A stretch of DNA of 64,000 nt from Coccinella septempunctata. Its lineage: Eukaryota > Arthropoda > Insecta > Coleoptera > Coccinellidae. The DNA lies in contig NC_058195.1 in NCBI RefSeq assembly GCF_907165205.1, positions 9,610,001 through 9,674,000 of the forward strand, in the 5' to 3' direction. This document shows, in pieces, positions 32,841 through 42,454 of this stretch (positions within the stretch are counted from its first letter, which is position 1; each line of letters begins with the position of its first letter). A program made the position numbers and the translations under genes. The notes below the pieces were generated by a model that saw only the letters and a program-made list of their open reading frames with translations, searched no databases and was not told the DNA's origin.

Positions 32841-35240
32841 TATTATTATTATTATTATTATTAAGAATATACAGAAGAGTTGAGATCGTAATCTATAAAC
32901 TCATATAAAAAAAAAATAGAATTAATACGAGTTGACATTGTGAAAAAGAAAAACAAGAGATGAATGAAATGTACACAACACACACATACAATTTCACAGT
33001 AGTCTCACGAAGAAACACTGGCGAACCATCTGTCCATAGCACTCTTGAAGCCATTCACAGAGCGGGCGTTCACTGCTGCTGTCGGAAGGCTGTTCCAGGA
33101 ATTAAAAACCCTGTTGGGGAGGAAGAACTCTCTGCTGGTGGACCGGAACCTCTCCTTCGTCAGCTTGAAGTTGTGGCCACGCAGACGAGTGTCAGCATTA
33201 AGGCAAAAGAGATGGGACACATCAACGTTGAACAAGCCGTGAAGGGCTCTATAAGTTGTGATCAGGTCACCCCTCAGACGACGGTTAGCAAATGGCGTGA
33301 GGTGCATTAAAGAAAGTCTTTCCTCGTAAGTGGGCCTTCTCCTACCATAGGGAATCCTAGTAAATCTTCGTTGGATGTATTCCAGATGATTCACATCACG
33401 GGCCAGCACCGGGGCCCAAACTGGACCAGCATATTCGAGGATGGGCCGAATATAGGTGGTGTAGAGTACGCTGCAAGTGCGGGGATCACAACGGCCAAAA
33501 GTCTTCTGTAGGAGAAACGACATTCTCTTGGCTTTGTTGGAGACAGCAGCTATATGCTCAGACCAGGACAGATCCTCAGTGACAATGACCCCCAGATCTG
33601 ACTGAGATGCAACAGATTTAATAGCATGGTGGGATAAGTAGTAGGAGTGTTTCGGATTATGTTTTCCCATATGAAGGACTGTGCATTTATCCAAATTGAG
33701 TGGGAGCTGCCAAGTGATGGACCACCTCCATACAGCATCCAGATCACTTTGCAATATTGATCCCAATAATGGATTGCCATAAATTTTCACGTCATCAGCA
33801 AAAAGAGCGCAAGATGACTTTACCTTAGCAGGCAGATCTGACGTGAAAAGTAAAAAGAGAAGCGGCCCCAGGACAGAACCCTGGGGCACACCGCTAGACA
33901 CCCCTCTAGTAGACGATATCGAGTCACCTACGCGAACTTGAAAAACTCTATCAGACAAAAAGGCTTCGAGCCACAACAGGAGGTCACCACGAATGCCGAG
34001 ACTTTCTAACTTCAAAAGGAGAAGTTTATGAGACACGCGGTCAAAAGCCTTTGAGAAGTCAAGATAGACAACGTCAACAGGATTTCCAGCATCCAGCTTT
34101 GAACTCCAGTCGTTGACACAAGTCAGAAGGTTGGTGATCACGGAGCGGCCTGGGAGAAAACCGTGCTGACAGTCAGGAATAATACCATTGGCGAGTGCAA
34201 AATGTAGCATCGACTCGTGAATTATCTTTTCGCAGATTTTGGCGACAATTGGAACGAGACTTATTGGCCTATAGTTGTTAGGATCGAGTTTGTCTCCCTT
34301 TTTGAAGATAGGTGTGACCAGGGCCTCTCTCCAGCATTTTGGCAATGTATGCGTGATGAAAGATTTTGTGAAAATCGTCGAAAGGGGCAGAGAAAGCGAG
34401 GATGCGCAGTTTTTTAGGAGTTTAGCAGAAATTCCATCACCACCGGGTGCACTACCGACATCAAGAGAAGATAGGTACTTCTCAACAACCGACGGAGGGA
34501 ACTCGACATGCTCCAACTGGTTGACAGAGCTAGGGAGGTTCAGCTTGGGACTATTGAGAGGCACAGAAACAAAGGATTCAGCGAAAGTTTCACTCAAGAT
34601 CTCTGCAGACTCTGAAGCACTGCCGCTCTGGCAACCATGACGATCTTTGACCAATGGAACGGTGACTTTGGAATTCAGGTTGGATCTAATGTACTTAAAG
34701 AACTTCTTACGGTCGCCAGATGAGGCAAGGGTGGACTCAAACTTCGATTTAGCCTCTCTCACTGAATTGCTCACATGATTAGAGTACCTACGATGAGCCT
34801 CGTAGTCCGTGTCTCTTCGACTGCGCAAATATCGTTGCCACAAGGATTTCTTAGTTCTCATCATACGGAGCATGCTCTGATCAATCCAAGGTTTGGAGAG
34901 TATAACAACCTTAGAGCGATACGTTGTTGTTAAGTTTCGAGTTCGTGTGACAGTGTGCTAGTGAAAGCGGACCACATGGATTCAACACAATCAGTCGACT
35001 GTAAAACATCACTCCAGACAATGTTCTGAAGCTTGGTGTTGAGAGCATCATAATTTATGATCTTAATACGCTTGGTGACTTTACTAGATTTTGGAATGCT
35101 GAGTTGCACCTTCGATACAGAAGTAACGTGGTCTGACCGACCAAATGGTGGGAGGAACTCAGTGGATGCTATAAGATGAGGGTCATTTACTAGAATGAGG
35201 TCAAGCAGAGATGGGTTCTGGTTTTTTCTGAAACGAGTTG
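32841..35240 (-). mobile_element. LINE, CR1/jockey group, inserted in repeat R
   Basis: The 3' tail is an ATT/AAT microsatellite at 32841-32862 and the 5' truncation is at 35240. The target duplication GCTAAT is at 32835-32840 and 35241-35246. The element keeps the last part of the endonuclease, including the FGRSDH motif near 35120, the full reverse transcriptase and a C-terminal domain. Confidence 0.88.
33005..34873 (-). CDS. LINE reverse transcriptase, 622-codon open frame
   Basis: This is the polymerase half of a CR1/jockey-type ORF2 protein. The open frame shows a linker with KKFFKYIRSNL (residues ~57-67), APGGDGISAKLLK (142-154, RT block 1), NNYRPISLVPIVAKICEKI (199-217), CQHGFLPGRSV (235-245), YLDFSKAFDRVSHK (270-283, catalytic Asp), SSGVPQGSVLGPLLF (326-340) and catalytic FADD (358-361). 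A thumb and C-terminal domain follow, ending FASVSS. Upstream, endonuclease sequence with SLLDLILVNDPHL and SDH continues to about 35235 in a different frame, with a frameshift near 34945. The element is thus 5'-truncated and frameshifted, though most of ORF2 is still open. The start codon is simply the first ATG after that shift. Confidence 0.92.
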   Translation of the reverse strand: MLRMMRTKKSLWQRYLRSRRDTDYEAHRRYSNHVSNSVREAKSKFESTLASSGDRKKFFKYIRSNLNSKVTVPLVKDRHGCQSGSASESAEILSETFAESFVSVPLNSPKLNLPSSVNQLEHVEFPPSVVEKYLSSLDVGSAPGGDGISAKLLKNCASSLSLPLSTIFTKSFITHTLPKCWREALVTPIFKKGDKLDPNNYRPISLVPIVAKICEKIIHESMLHFALANGIIPDCQHGFLPGRSVITNLLTCVNDWSSKLDAGNPVDVVYLDFSKAFDRVSHKLLLLKLESLGIRGDLLLWLEAFLSDRVFQVRVGDSISSTRGVSSGVPQGSVLGPLLFLLFTSDLPAKVKSSCALFADDVKIYGNPLLGSILQSDLDAVWRWSITWQLPLNLDKCTVLHMGKHNPKHSYYLSHHAIKSVASQSDLGVIVTEDLSWSEHIAAVSNKAKRMSFLLQKTFGRCDPRTCSVLYTTYIRPILEYAGPVWAPVLARDVNHLEYIQRRFTRIPYGRRRPTYEERLSLMHLTPFANRRLRGDLITTYRALHGLFNVDVSHLFCLNADTRLRGHNFKLTKERFRSTSREFFLPNRVFNSWNSLPTAAVNARSVNGFKSAMDRWFASVSS

Positions 35241-35805
35241 GCTAATACTGGATTTACTGGAGCGTCGTGGAGACCTAGTGGATTTTGAAGATTAGATGGT
35301 GGAAAGAAAAAAAGGTTCTACGATGTAGATATGCACTTTCAGCGGTAAACAAAATCGACAGGTGTACATACTCGAACGTGTCAGATTAAGATACTGTATA
35401 TGCTCTACGTGTCTCTGATAATTAATTCAAGTGAATCTGAAAGTTTGCGTGGTGGTGCTGGCCGTACGAAAGAGTTGAAAATGGTAAAGAAGAAATTTTT
35501 AAGGTTGTCAGATTTCAAGGGTATATGTTCATTGGACTCAAAGGAAGGTACTTTTCAAAAGATTGACAATTCGGACGTATTGCTAGGTCACAACGGTTTT
35601 TTGAAACTGCGAAAAAAATCGTTACATACTCGAGCGTGTCAGATTTTTATACTGATGGTTGATCTCGGTGTTGTAGACGTGTGTTGACCAACTAATCTGA
35701 CACTAATCAGGGGGAGTTTTCTAATCTGACAGTTTAAAGATGATAACAAGGCATTTTTTCGAAATATCTCCCTTCCTCTACCTCGAATCGTTTCTATATT
35801 CATTG

Positions 35806-37690
35806 TGATCATCATCATCATCATCATCACGCAACCCTTTGCGTCCATTGTTGGACATAGGTCTCTCCCATTCTATACCACTCTCTTCTGTTCTGTGCTG
35901 TCCGAACCCAGTTATTGGATATTCTTTTTATGTCGTCCGTCCAGCGTGTAGGCGGTCTTCCTCTACTTCTCTTGTCTGCCCGCGGTCTCCACTCCAACAA
36001 TCGCTTCGTCCACCGATCTCCTCTCATCCGTGCGACATGACCTGCCCAGTTCCATTTGAGTCTTGCCACAACGGTGATAACATCTTCTACGCCAGTTCTT
36101 TTTCTTAGATCTTCATTTCTTATGTGATCCCTCAGAGTTACACCCAACATTGACCTCTCCATCTTTCTTTGCGTCACTTTCAGCTTTCTTGCAGTTGCAT
36201 TCGTTAATGTCAGGGTTTCGGCTCCGTATGTTAAAACTGGAAGCACGCACTTATTGAAAGCTTTTCTTTTTAGGTGGATAGGAATATCACCCTTGAAAAT
36301 ATCCCTTAGTTTACCATAGGCTGCCCATGCGAGAGTGAGTCTTCTGTTCAGTTCAGTGGTCTGATTATCTCTCGAGATACGAACTTCGTGGCCAAGATAT
36401 ATATAGGCTTCAACCCTTTCAACCTCACAACCATCAATATCGATGTTAGAACTGGGAATAAGATTTGTCATGAATTTGGACTTTTTCATATTGATTTTCA
36501 GACCAATTTCCCCGCATGCGTTTTTCAAGTCCTTTATCATTTCCTTTATTTCTCCGAGGTTATCCGAAATGAGTACTATGTCATCTGCGAAGCGCAAGTT
36601 ATTAAGATATTTGCCATCAATATTGATGCCTTTTTTATCCCAATTCATCTGTTTGAATGCTCTCTCGAGGACTGTTATGAACAATTTTGGGGACATCGTG
36701 TCACCTTGTCTCACCCCACGTCCGATGGGTATGCGGTCAGTGTTTTCGAACAATTTTACAGTCATTGTAGCATTTTTATATATGTTGTAAATGAGTTTGG
36801 AATATCTAAAATCGACCCTGCAATCTTGCAGTGCTTGCATTACTGCCTTCAACTCAACTGTATCGAAAGCCTTGTGGAAGTCGATGAACGCCAATACCAA
36901 GGGTCTATTATATTCAGTTGTTTTTTCAATGAGTGTTTTTATACTTTGGAGGTGATCATTTGTTCCGAATCCGCGGCGAAAACCAGCTTGTTCTACAGGT
37001 TGATAGAACTCAATTTTATTTTCTAGCCGCGTAGTTATAATTCGGGTGAAGAGCTTATACAGATGACTTAGAAGGCTTATTGGCCGGTAGTTCTCTAAAT
37101 CGGCTGTGTCGCCCTTTTTATGGAGTAGTATGACGATAGAATCATGCCATTTCTTAGGAATCGAGCAACTGAACAGGCAGAGGTTAAACAGGTCTTTTAA
37201 TTTTTCAAGTAACCTCTGGCCACCTATTTTGATTGCATCCGCCACTATATTGTCTTCACCTGGTGATCTGTTGTTTTTTGCCTTCTTCAAGGCCAGTTCT
37301 ATCTCTCCTATGGTGATATCTGGTATTTCTTCTGATCCTTGATTGACAACACCTTTTTTAGAAGTTAAGAAATCTGCCTCGTATTCCTCATCTACCTCTT
37401 GACGGCTTTCATATAGTAACTTATAAAATTCCTCCACAGTCTTCAGTATCTCGTTTCTATTTGTTGTAATATTCCCTTGTTTGTTTCTTAGCTTATTCAT
37501 TTCTCCCTTTCCATTCCTCAGTTTTCTTCGCAGCACCTTCATGCTTTTGTTGTTCTCTATAGTCTCCTCAATCTTTTCCTTTTTGTATCTTCTGATGTCT
37601 TTTCTAATGGCTTTGGATATTTGTTTGTTCATCGCTTTTATCTCTTCGTCGGTGGTCGTTTTCTGGCTTCCTTTGATTCTTCTCTCTTCA
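35806..37690 (-). mobile_element. RTE-clade LINE inserted in repeat R, 5'-truncated
   Basis: The 3' tail is a GAT/ATC triplet run at 35806-35829 immediately after the stop codon, typical of RTE elements with very short 3' UTRs. The 5' end is near 37690, where R sequence resumes. There is no target duplication; instead about 30-35 bp of R is missing at the site. The endonuclease domain is absent. Confidence 0.88.
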
Positions 37691-37707
37691 ATTTTTGTCT
37701 GAAGCAA
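35827..37707 (-). CDS. RTE-type reverse transcriptase, 626-codon open frame
   Basis: An uninterrupted frame covering the linker, reverse transcriptase and C-terminus of an RTE ORF2. It shows a Lys/Arg-rich linker (residues 1-75), NNRSPGEDNIVADAIK (145-160), LHKKGDTADLENYRPISLLSH-type block 2 (195-215), EQAGFRRGFGTNDHLQ (239-254), FIDFHKAFDTV (274-284, first catalytic Asp), GVRQGDTMSPKLF (331-343) and catalytic RFADD (372-376). VEAYIYLGHEV and a basic C-terminal region with WNWAGHVARM and SRGRPPTRWTDDI (the usual RTE C-terminal motif) follow. The first ~5 codons (MLQTK) fall in repeat R, so the apparent start is a fusion artefact and the true N-terminus with endonuclease is lost. Confidence 0.93.
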   Translation of the reverse strand: MLQTKIEERRIKGSQKTTTDEEIKAMNKQISKAIRKDIRRYKKEKIEETIENNKSMKVLRRKLRNGKGEMNKLRNKQGNITTNRNEILKTVEEFYKLLYESRQEVDEEYEADFLTSKKGVVNQGSEEIPDITIGEIELALKKAKNNRSPGEDNIVADAIKIGGQRLLEKLKDLFNLCLFSCSIPKKWHDSIVILLHKKGDTADLENYRPISLLSHLYKLFTRIITTRLENKIEFYQPVEQAGFRRGFGTNDHLQSIKTLIEKTTEYNRPLVLAFIDFHKAFDTVELKAVMQALQDCRVDFRYSKLIYNIYKNATMTVKLFENTDRIPIGRGVRQGDTMSPKLFITVLERAFKQMNWDKKGINIDGKYLNNLRFADDIVLISDNLGEIKEMIKDLKNACGEIGLKINMKKSKFMTNLIPSSNIDIDGCEVERVEAYIYLGHEVRISRDNQTTELNRRLTLAWAAYGKLRDIFKGDIPIHLKRKAFNKCVLPVLTYGAETLTLTNATARKLKVTQRKMERSMLGVTLRDHIRNEDLRKRTGVEDVITVVARLKWNWAGHVARMRGDRWTKRLLEWRPRADKRSRGRPPTRWTDDIKRISNNWVRTAQNRREWYRMGETYVQQWTQRVA

Positions 37708-38042
37708 TCTTAGCTACTCTGAACCATTTTCGAATTACAGGGCGATAAGAGCGAGGAGATTAGCCACACATGCGAAAGGCCAAGGTCAATGTAGAAACCC
37801 AGTCTAATTTACATTCATCGCCATATACCTCGAAAACGTTCAAACGGAGAAAAAATTGATTCGGACCAAATTTGTAGAAAATGTTATGCCCTACAGCTTC
37901 CATTATGAATGCGAAAACAATTGAAGCCCAGGAGAGGAGATAATTCAAAAAAACTGATTTTTGTGACCTTTGAGGCCTATTTTTATTGTTTCGGCTTTCT
38001 GAAACTGTCAGATTCATAATTCTTCAATCATTAGCTTCAAGC

Positions 38043-38403
38043 CAGTGCTGTCCCAGATAATTAGATAAGATAACATTATGTTCAGTAACCCTAAATAACA
38101 AGAAAATGAAAACCACCAATACATAATAGGCAATAAACATTTCAAGACCACAAAAGTGCCTAGCACTTGTCTTTCACTTATCTACATACGCTTTTTCATG
38201 CATGGATGGTGGTGAGTTTATTTTGTTCTTTCAAAATTATCAAAATTTAGTGCTGAAGATAAGTATTAATAAAAACAAAGACGCATAATTAATAAATTGA
38301 ATTGTTTCTATTCCAGAAAACAATCTGAAAATGTTCTCTGACTGTTGTAGTTGGAATGTCCTTTAAATGCTCTGGAAGCCAGTTAGACCCGCACCAAACA
38401 TAC
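38043..38403. other. No recognised feature
   Basis: Short anonymous spacer. 38384-38400 holds a partial copy of the MITE end (TTAGACCCGCACCAAAC) just before the array. Confidence 0.35.
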
Positions 38404-39896
38404 TTAGACCCGTTTGCACCAAACGCACTTAGTGCTAAGTGTCCCTTAAAATGAACCCTTAACTTAAATTACGTTGCACCAACTGTTAAGTGACATTTAA
38501 ATGGCTAAAGCTAGTCTTAAATTTAAGCGCTCCTGTAATGATCACTTAGGTATTTAAGAGCGGGATTCTAACCTAAAATAATTTGTTGAACTCATAAACT
38601 GGCTGCAGAACTGCTTGTGGTTTTTCTAATAACGTCAAGTACCTTTTATAGGACAATCCATTTCATTATCAATAATTTTGCTAATTCAACACAAAAAGTT
38701 GTCACTCTTTGATAATAATATAATAGTTTACTTGAAACTGACTGACAGGACAATAAAGTGAGGTTAATGAAATGACAACGATCATCGGCAATCGGCCAAC
38801 TAATGAAAAGACTTCATTAAACTAGAATGAAGTTGCACCAAAATAAAAAACTGAAATATCACTAGATATGAAAACTTAAGGGCCCCTTACTTAAGATTAT
38901 GTTAAGCCGCAGTCGTGCAACTGACAATAAAATTGAGCGTCCATTAACTTTGAACTACGCTTAGTTAAATACCCATTTTAAGGGGGATTGGTGCAAACGG
39001 GCCTTAATGCTAATTCAACAACAAAAAGTTGTTACTCTTTGATAATATTATAATAATATTCTTGACACTGACTGACAGGACAATAAAGTTAGGTTAATGA
39101 AATGACAACGATCATCGGCAACCGGCCAACCAATGAAATGGCTTTATGGGACTAGGATGAAGTTGCACCAAATTAAAAACTGAAATATCACTAGATACAA
39201 AAACTTAAGGGCCCCTTACTTAAGATTCTGTTAAGCCACAGTCGTGCAACTGGGAGTAAAATTAAGCGTCCATTACCTTTAAACGAGGCTTAGTTAAGTA
39301 CTCCTTTTAAGGGGAATTGGTGCAAACGGGCCTTAGTGTTAAGTGTCCCTTAAAATGAACCCTTAATTTAAATTACGTTAAACCAACTGTTAAGTGACAT
39401 TTGAATGGCTAAAGTTAACCTTAAATTTAAGCGCTCCTGTAATGACCACTTAAGTATTTAAGGGCGGGATTCTAACCTAAAATAATTTGTTGAATTCATA
39501 AACTGGCTGCAGGACTGCTATGGTTTTCTAATAACGTCAAGTAACTCTTATTTGACAATCCATTTCATTATCAATTATAATGCTAATTCAGCAACAAAAA
39601 GTTCTCACTCTTTGATAATAATATAATAGTTTACTTGAAACTGACTGACAGGACAATAAAGTTAGGTTAATGAAATGACAACCGGCTAACCAATGAAATG
39701 GCTTTATTGGACTAGGATGAAGTTGCACCAAAATAAAAAACAGAAATATCACTAGATTTAAAAACTTAAGGTCCCCTCACTTAAGATTCTGTTCAGCCAC
39801 AGTTATGCAACTGGGAATAAAATTAAGCGTCCATTAACTTTAAACGACACTTAGTTAAGTACTCGTTTTAAGGGGTATTGGTGCAAACGGGCCTTA
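38404..39896. repeat. Tandem MITE-like units (three)
   Basis: Ends read TTAGACCCGTTTGCACCAA at 38404-38422 and, inverted, TTGGTGCAAACGGGCCTTA at 38988-39006, 39317-39335 and 39878-39896. Unit 1 (38404-39004) is full length. Unit 2 (~39005-39335) lacks the left half and begins inside at GCTAATTCAACAACAAAAAG. Unit 3 (39336-39896) lacks only the first ~25 bp. Shared internal blocks include ACTGACTGACAGGACAATAAAG, ATCACTAGAT and CTTAAGGGCCCCTTACTTAAG. Left and right halves are partly inverted (CTTAAAATG-type blocks near both ends). No coding capacity. This looks like a non-autonomous inverted-repeat element amplified in tandem. Confidence 0.85.
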
Positions 39897-40824
39897 TAGA
39901 GCGAGGTAGGTGAAAGTTCCAAGAGTACTGGTTCTATTTAATTGAGGCAGGTGCTTCTCCATTTTCTGTCTTTATCAGGTACAGGAGTAGTAGTATTATG
40001 CTGGTTTATGAGGAGAGTCCTCGCTTATAGTTTTCTGATTCCCAGAAAATTAGACTCATTTGCATTCCTGATATTCCAAAACGTGCCACGTTTCTGGATT
40101 TTTCCAGAAGTTATAATCAGTATCGATTTTCGAAGAGAACTAGTCTTCTGTTGATGGTTCTACCCCATATATCTGCGACCTCCGCCAACCCAGACAGCGC
40201 CCAAAATATCCCGATGTCACGCAGTGGAAAAACATCGTCACCCTTCACACCGAGAGACATTATCAACGACCAGTTTGTATGCAGAAAATATGTTGTAAGA
40301 AGCCGAGTCACGTTACGTTTATGTTAATAACACGAAATAAATCTCCGCCGAAAATGAATTACTCTGGATACTTACACGTAAATGTCTAAAAATCGTGGTT
40401 CAACGTTCCAGACGGTCGACGAATATCGGAACATATGCTAAATATGTGGGAGCCGTGTTTTTCGCCCCTGTTCTGGCCGTTTTCACATGCAACCGCGGGG
40501 CTAGATCGCTATCAAGTGCAACATACTTAATGGGACCCGAACGACTGTGTTCGGGCGATAAGGGTTGAAGTATTCGTGGACTAACGAAGGACGTTTTGTT
40601 AGGCGAAGACGTGGATCATGTAGTTTCGCGGAGAACGTTTTGCATGGGGAGGTGTTCTGATCCGGTTCGCATTAGGGGTTCACTTTGCCATGCCAAGGCG
40701 GTTCTTGGACGTATAGGAGGAAACTTCCAATTATAGCTCTTACAGAGGTCAAAAATTGAAACGGACAATTTGTCTATTTATAATATATGAAGGGAAATAA
40801 AGACATATTTTTTTATGAAGGGTA
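39897..40824. other. Unique sequence, no gene recognised
   Basis: Around 40,120-40,700 the sequence is richer in CpG (GCAACCGCGGGGC, TTCGGGCGATAAG) and not repeated elsewhere in the window, so it may be single-copy host DNA. The frames are short (70 and 64 codons) and unrecognised. Confidence 0.3.
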
Positions 40825-40947
40825 AGTCTTTGACTCGTACAAATACTTTAACAGTAAATTCTTGAGGTCGAAAGGAACACTTTTTTCCTTCATCATTTTT
40901 TACGAATCGGCTCGGTTTAAAAGATACAGGCTGTTGAAAAACATTAC
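40825..40947 (-). repeat. Foldback-family end fragment
   Basis: GTCTTTGACTCGTACAAATA, a GGAACACTTTTTTCCTT-like block, and GATACAGGCTGTTGAAAAAC match the right arm of the 9198-11480 foldback element (inverted). No second arm is present. This fragment shows the uninterrupted sequence at the site where the TA-flanked transposon inserted in the other copy. Confidence 0.75.
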
Positions 40948-41470
40948 AGCATTGCAATCTTTAACAGCAAACAATAGTTATAGCATGTGTATGAGATACA
41001 GTTTTAGCGGAGGTTAGCGTAAACGAGGTACCATACAATTTGGTGTATGATACAAGAGCTTGGGGAAAAACCTCAATAAAATAACCCTTTCTCCCCGTGA
41101 GTGTTGTGGAATGACAGAGGAAAAGCTGTAAACAAGATAAGAGCATTACAATCTTTAACAGCAAACAATAATTATAGCATGTGTATGAGATACAGTCTTA
41201 GCAGAAGTTAGCGTAAATGAGGACCATACAAAGTGGTGTATGATACAAGAGCTTAGGGAAAAACCTCAGTAAAATAACCCTTTATCCCCGTGAGTGGAGT
41301 GGTTTGTAAGAAATGAAAGTGTTCACGATATAAGCTGGAATATTTTATATTGAAGGGCGTCTCGTAGTGCAAAAATCGATCGTTTCTTCGACAAAAAGTA
41401 AAATCCAATAAGTCTTTTCCAAGATACCAGAAACTTTTATCTGAAGAAGAGTGAAAACAAAAGCACAAAA
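40948..41470. repeat. Repeat Q end, tandemly duplicated
   Basis: Two units about 195 bp apart (from ~40,950 and ~41,145) share ATCTTTAACAGCAAACAAT, ATAGCATGTGTATGAGATAC, GGTGTATGATACAAGAGCTT and GGGAAAAACCTCA. The same block occurs once in Q at 49150-49330 (inverted) and 60225-60350. The second unit continues to ~41470 with sequence also resembling Q. Confidence 0.75.
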
Positions 41471-41479
41471 AGGTAAAAT

Positions 41480-42440
41480 AATAAAATTAGATTCAATATG
41501 TCAGATTGACCTGAAATTTACATCCCAATTCAAAAAAGATTCGAAAACTGCATGTATAACCCTAAAACCATCCAGAAATTTACAAATCGGACAATGATTA
41601 ACCAGATGATTCATGGTTTCTTCTGGTTCCCCGCATTCACAACTAAGGCTTTCAACTGAATTCCACCAGAAAAGCATACTATTGCAACGTCCATGACCTG
41701 TTCTTATATGATTCAAAATACACCAAATTTTCCTGGGAAGATCAAAACAAGGAACTCTATTCAAGGGATCAGTAACTAATTCTTTGTTGAAAATAGTGCA
41801 CGTATTCCATTCAGACTGCAAAAGGTCTTTGTCCCTTATATTCCAATTAATAAGAGAAGAGTTGGACCATAAAGGTTTACGCTACTTCAGTCTTGGAATC
41901 GTATTTTCTAAAATGTAGGATAGAATTGGAAACGTGTCGGGAAAGGATTGAAATTTATTCCAGGAATTCATAACCGCAGTCTGTCTACGAATATTCGTAG
42001 ACAGACAAACATTGTAATGTTTGAGAGAATTGGTAACCATTGAAGAAATGAAGATCTAATAGTTCCAGTTATGGTTCTCATGGAAAGATTCATTAATTTT
42101 TTGCACATGAGCAAACGGGGCATCAATATTCAGCAACCGAAAAACTAAAGCTAGGGCTGTCGTTCGAAGAGTAGCTGCATTTGCACCCCATGAAGTACCA
42201 GCTTGCTTATGCAGGATATTATTCCTAGATTTTAACTTCAGACGCAGATTTTCCAAACGGGCTTTGAAATACAGCGAGGAATCCAGCTCAACTCCTAGAT
42301 ATTCAGGATTGAAGCTATGTTGCGAAAAAGAATAACTACACTCAATTTTCTTCATTTTTTATGATTATTCACATGGAAACACGAAACCTTAGTTTTATTT
42401 GGGTTAGGACGCAAACGCCACTAGAAGAAGTAATTCCTCG
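41480..42440 (-). pseudogene. LINE C-terminal fragment, broken
   Basis: From the high-coordinate side it reads a segment like LRPNPNKTKVSCFHV (near 42410-42370), then PEYLGVELDSSLYFKARLENLRLKLKSRNNILHK and GTSWGANAATLRTTALALVF (42300-42130), which follow the polymerase core in many LINEs. A deletion removes the next section. LQWLPILSNI is visible near 42035, then TCTIFN, NHIRTGHGRCNSMLFWW and CECGEPEETMNHLVNHCP (41700-41590), a Cys/His motif typical of the C-terminus of this LINE type. Frames change and stops occur near 42056 and 41822. It is a 5'-truncated relic abutting mariner copy 4. It is not obviously the same family as the LINE at 16372-17755. Confidence 0.8.
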
Positions 42441-42454
42441 AAATATCTAAATCT

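Larger units (their letters stand above)
32814..38042. repeat. Dispersed repeat R, copy 2, split by two LINEs
   Basis: R sequence appears in three pieces: 32814-32840 (GGTGCCGACGATGCTAAT), 35241-35805 (GCTAATACTGGATTTACTGG onward) and about 37690-38042 (TTTTGTCTGAA onward). Joined in this order they reproduce copies 1 and 3. The first break holds a CR1/jockey-group LINE with GCTAAT on both sides. The second holds an RTE LINE and lacks about 30-35 bp of R. The copy ends at about 38042, short of the end seen in copies 1 and 3. Confidence 0.85.

Noticed and set aside
32960..33310. 116-codon plus-strand ORF
   Set aside because: Antisense to the CR1/jockey-group LINE ORF2. Likewise 34275-34640.
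36388..37026. 212-codon plus-strand ORF
   Set aside because: It lies entirely antisense to the RTE reverse transcriptase frame and has no recognisable domain; it is a shadow frame.
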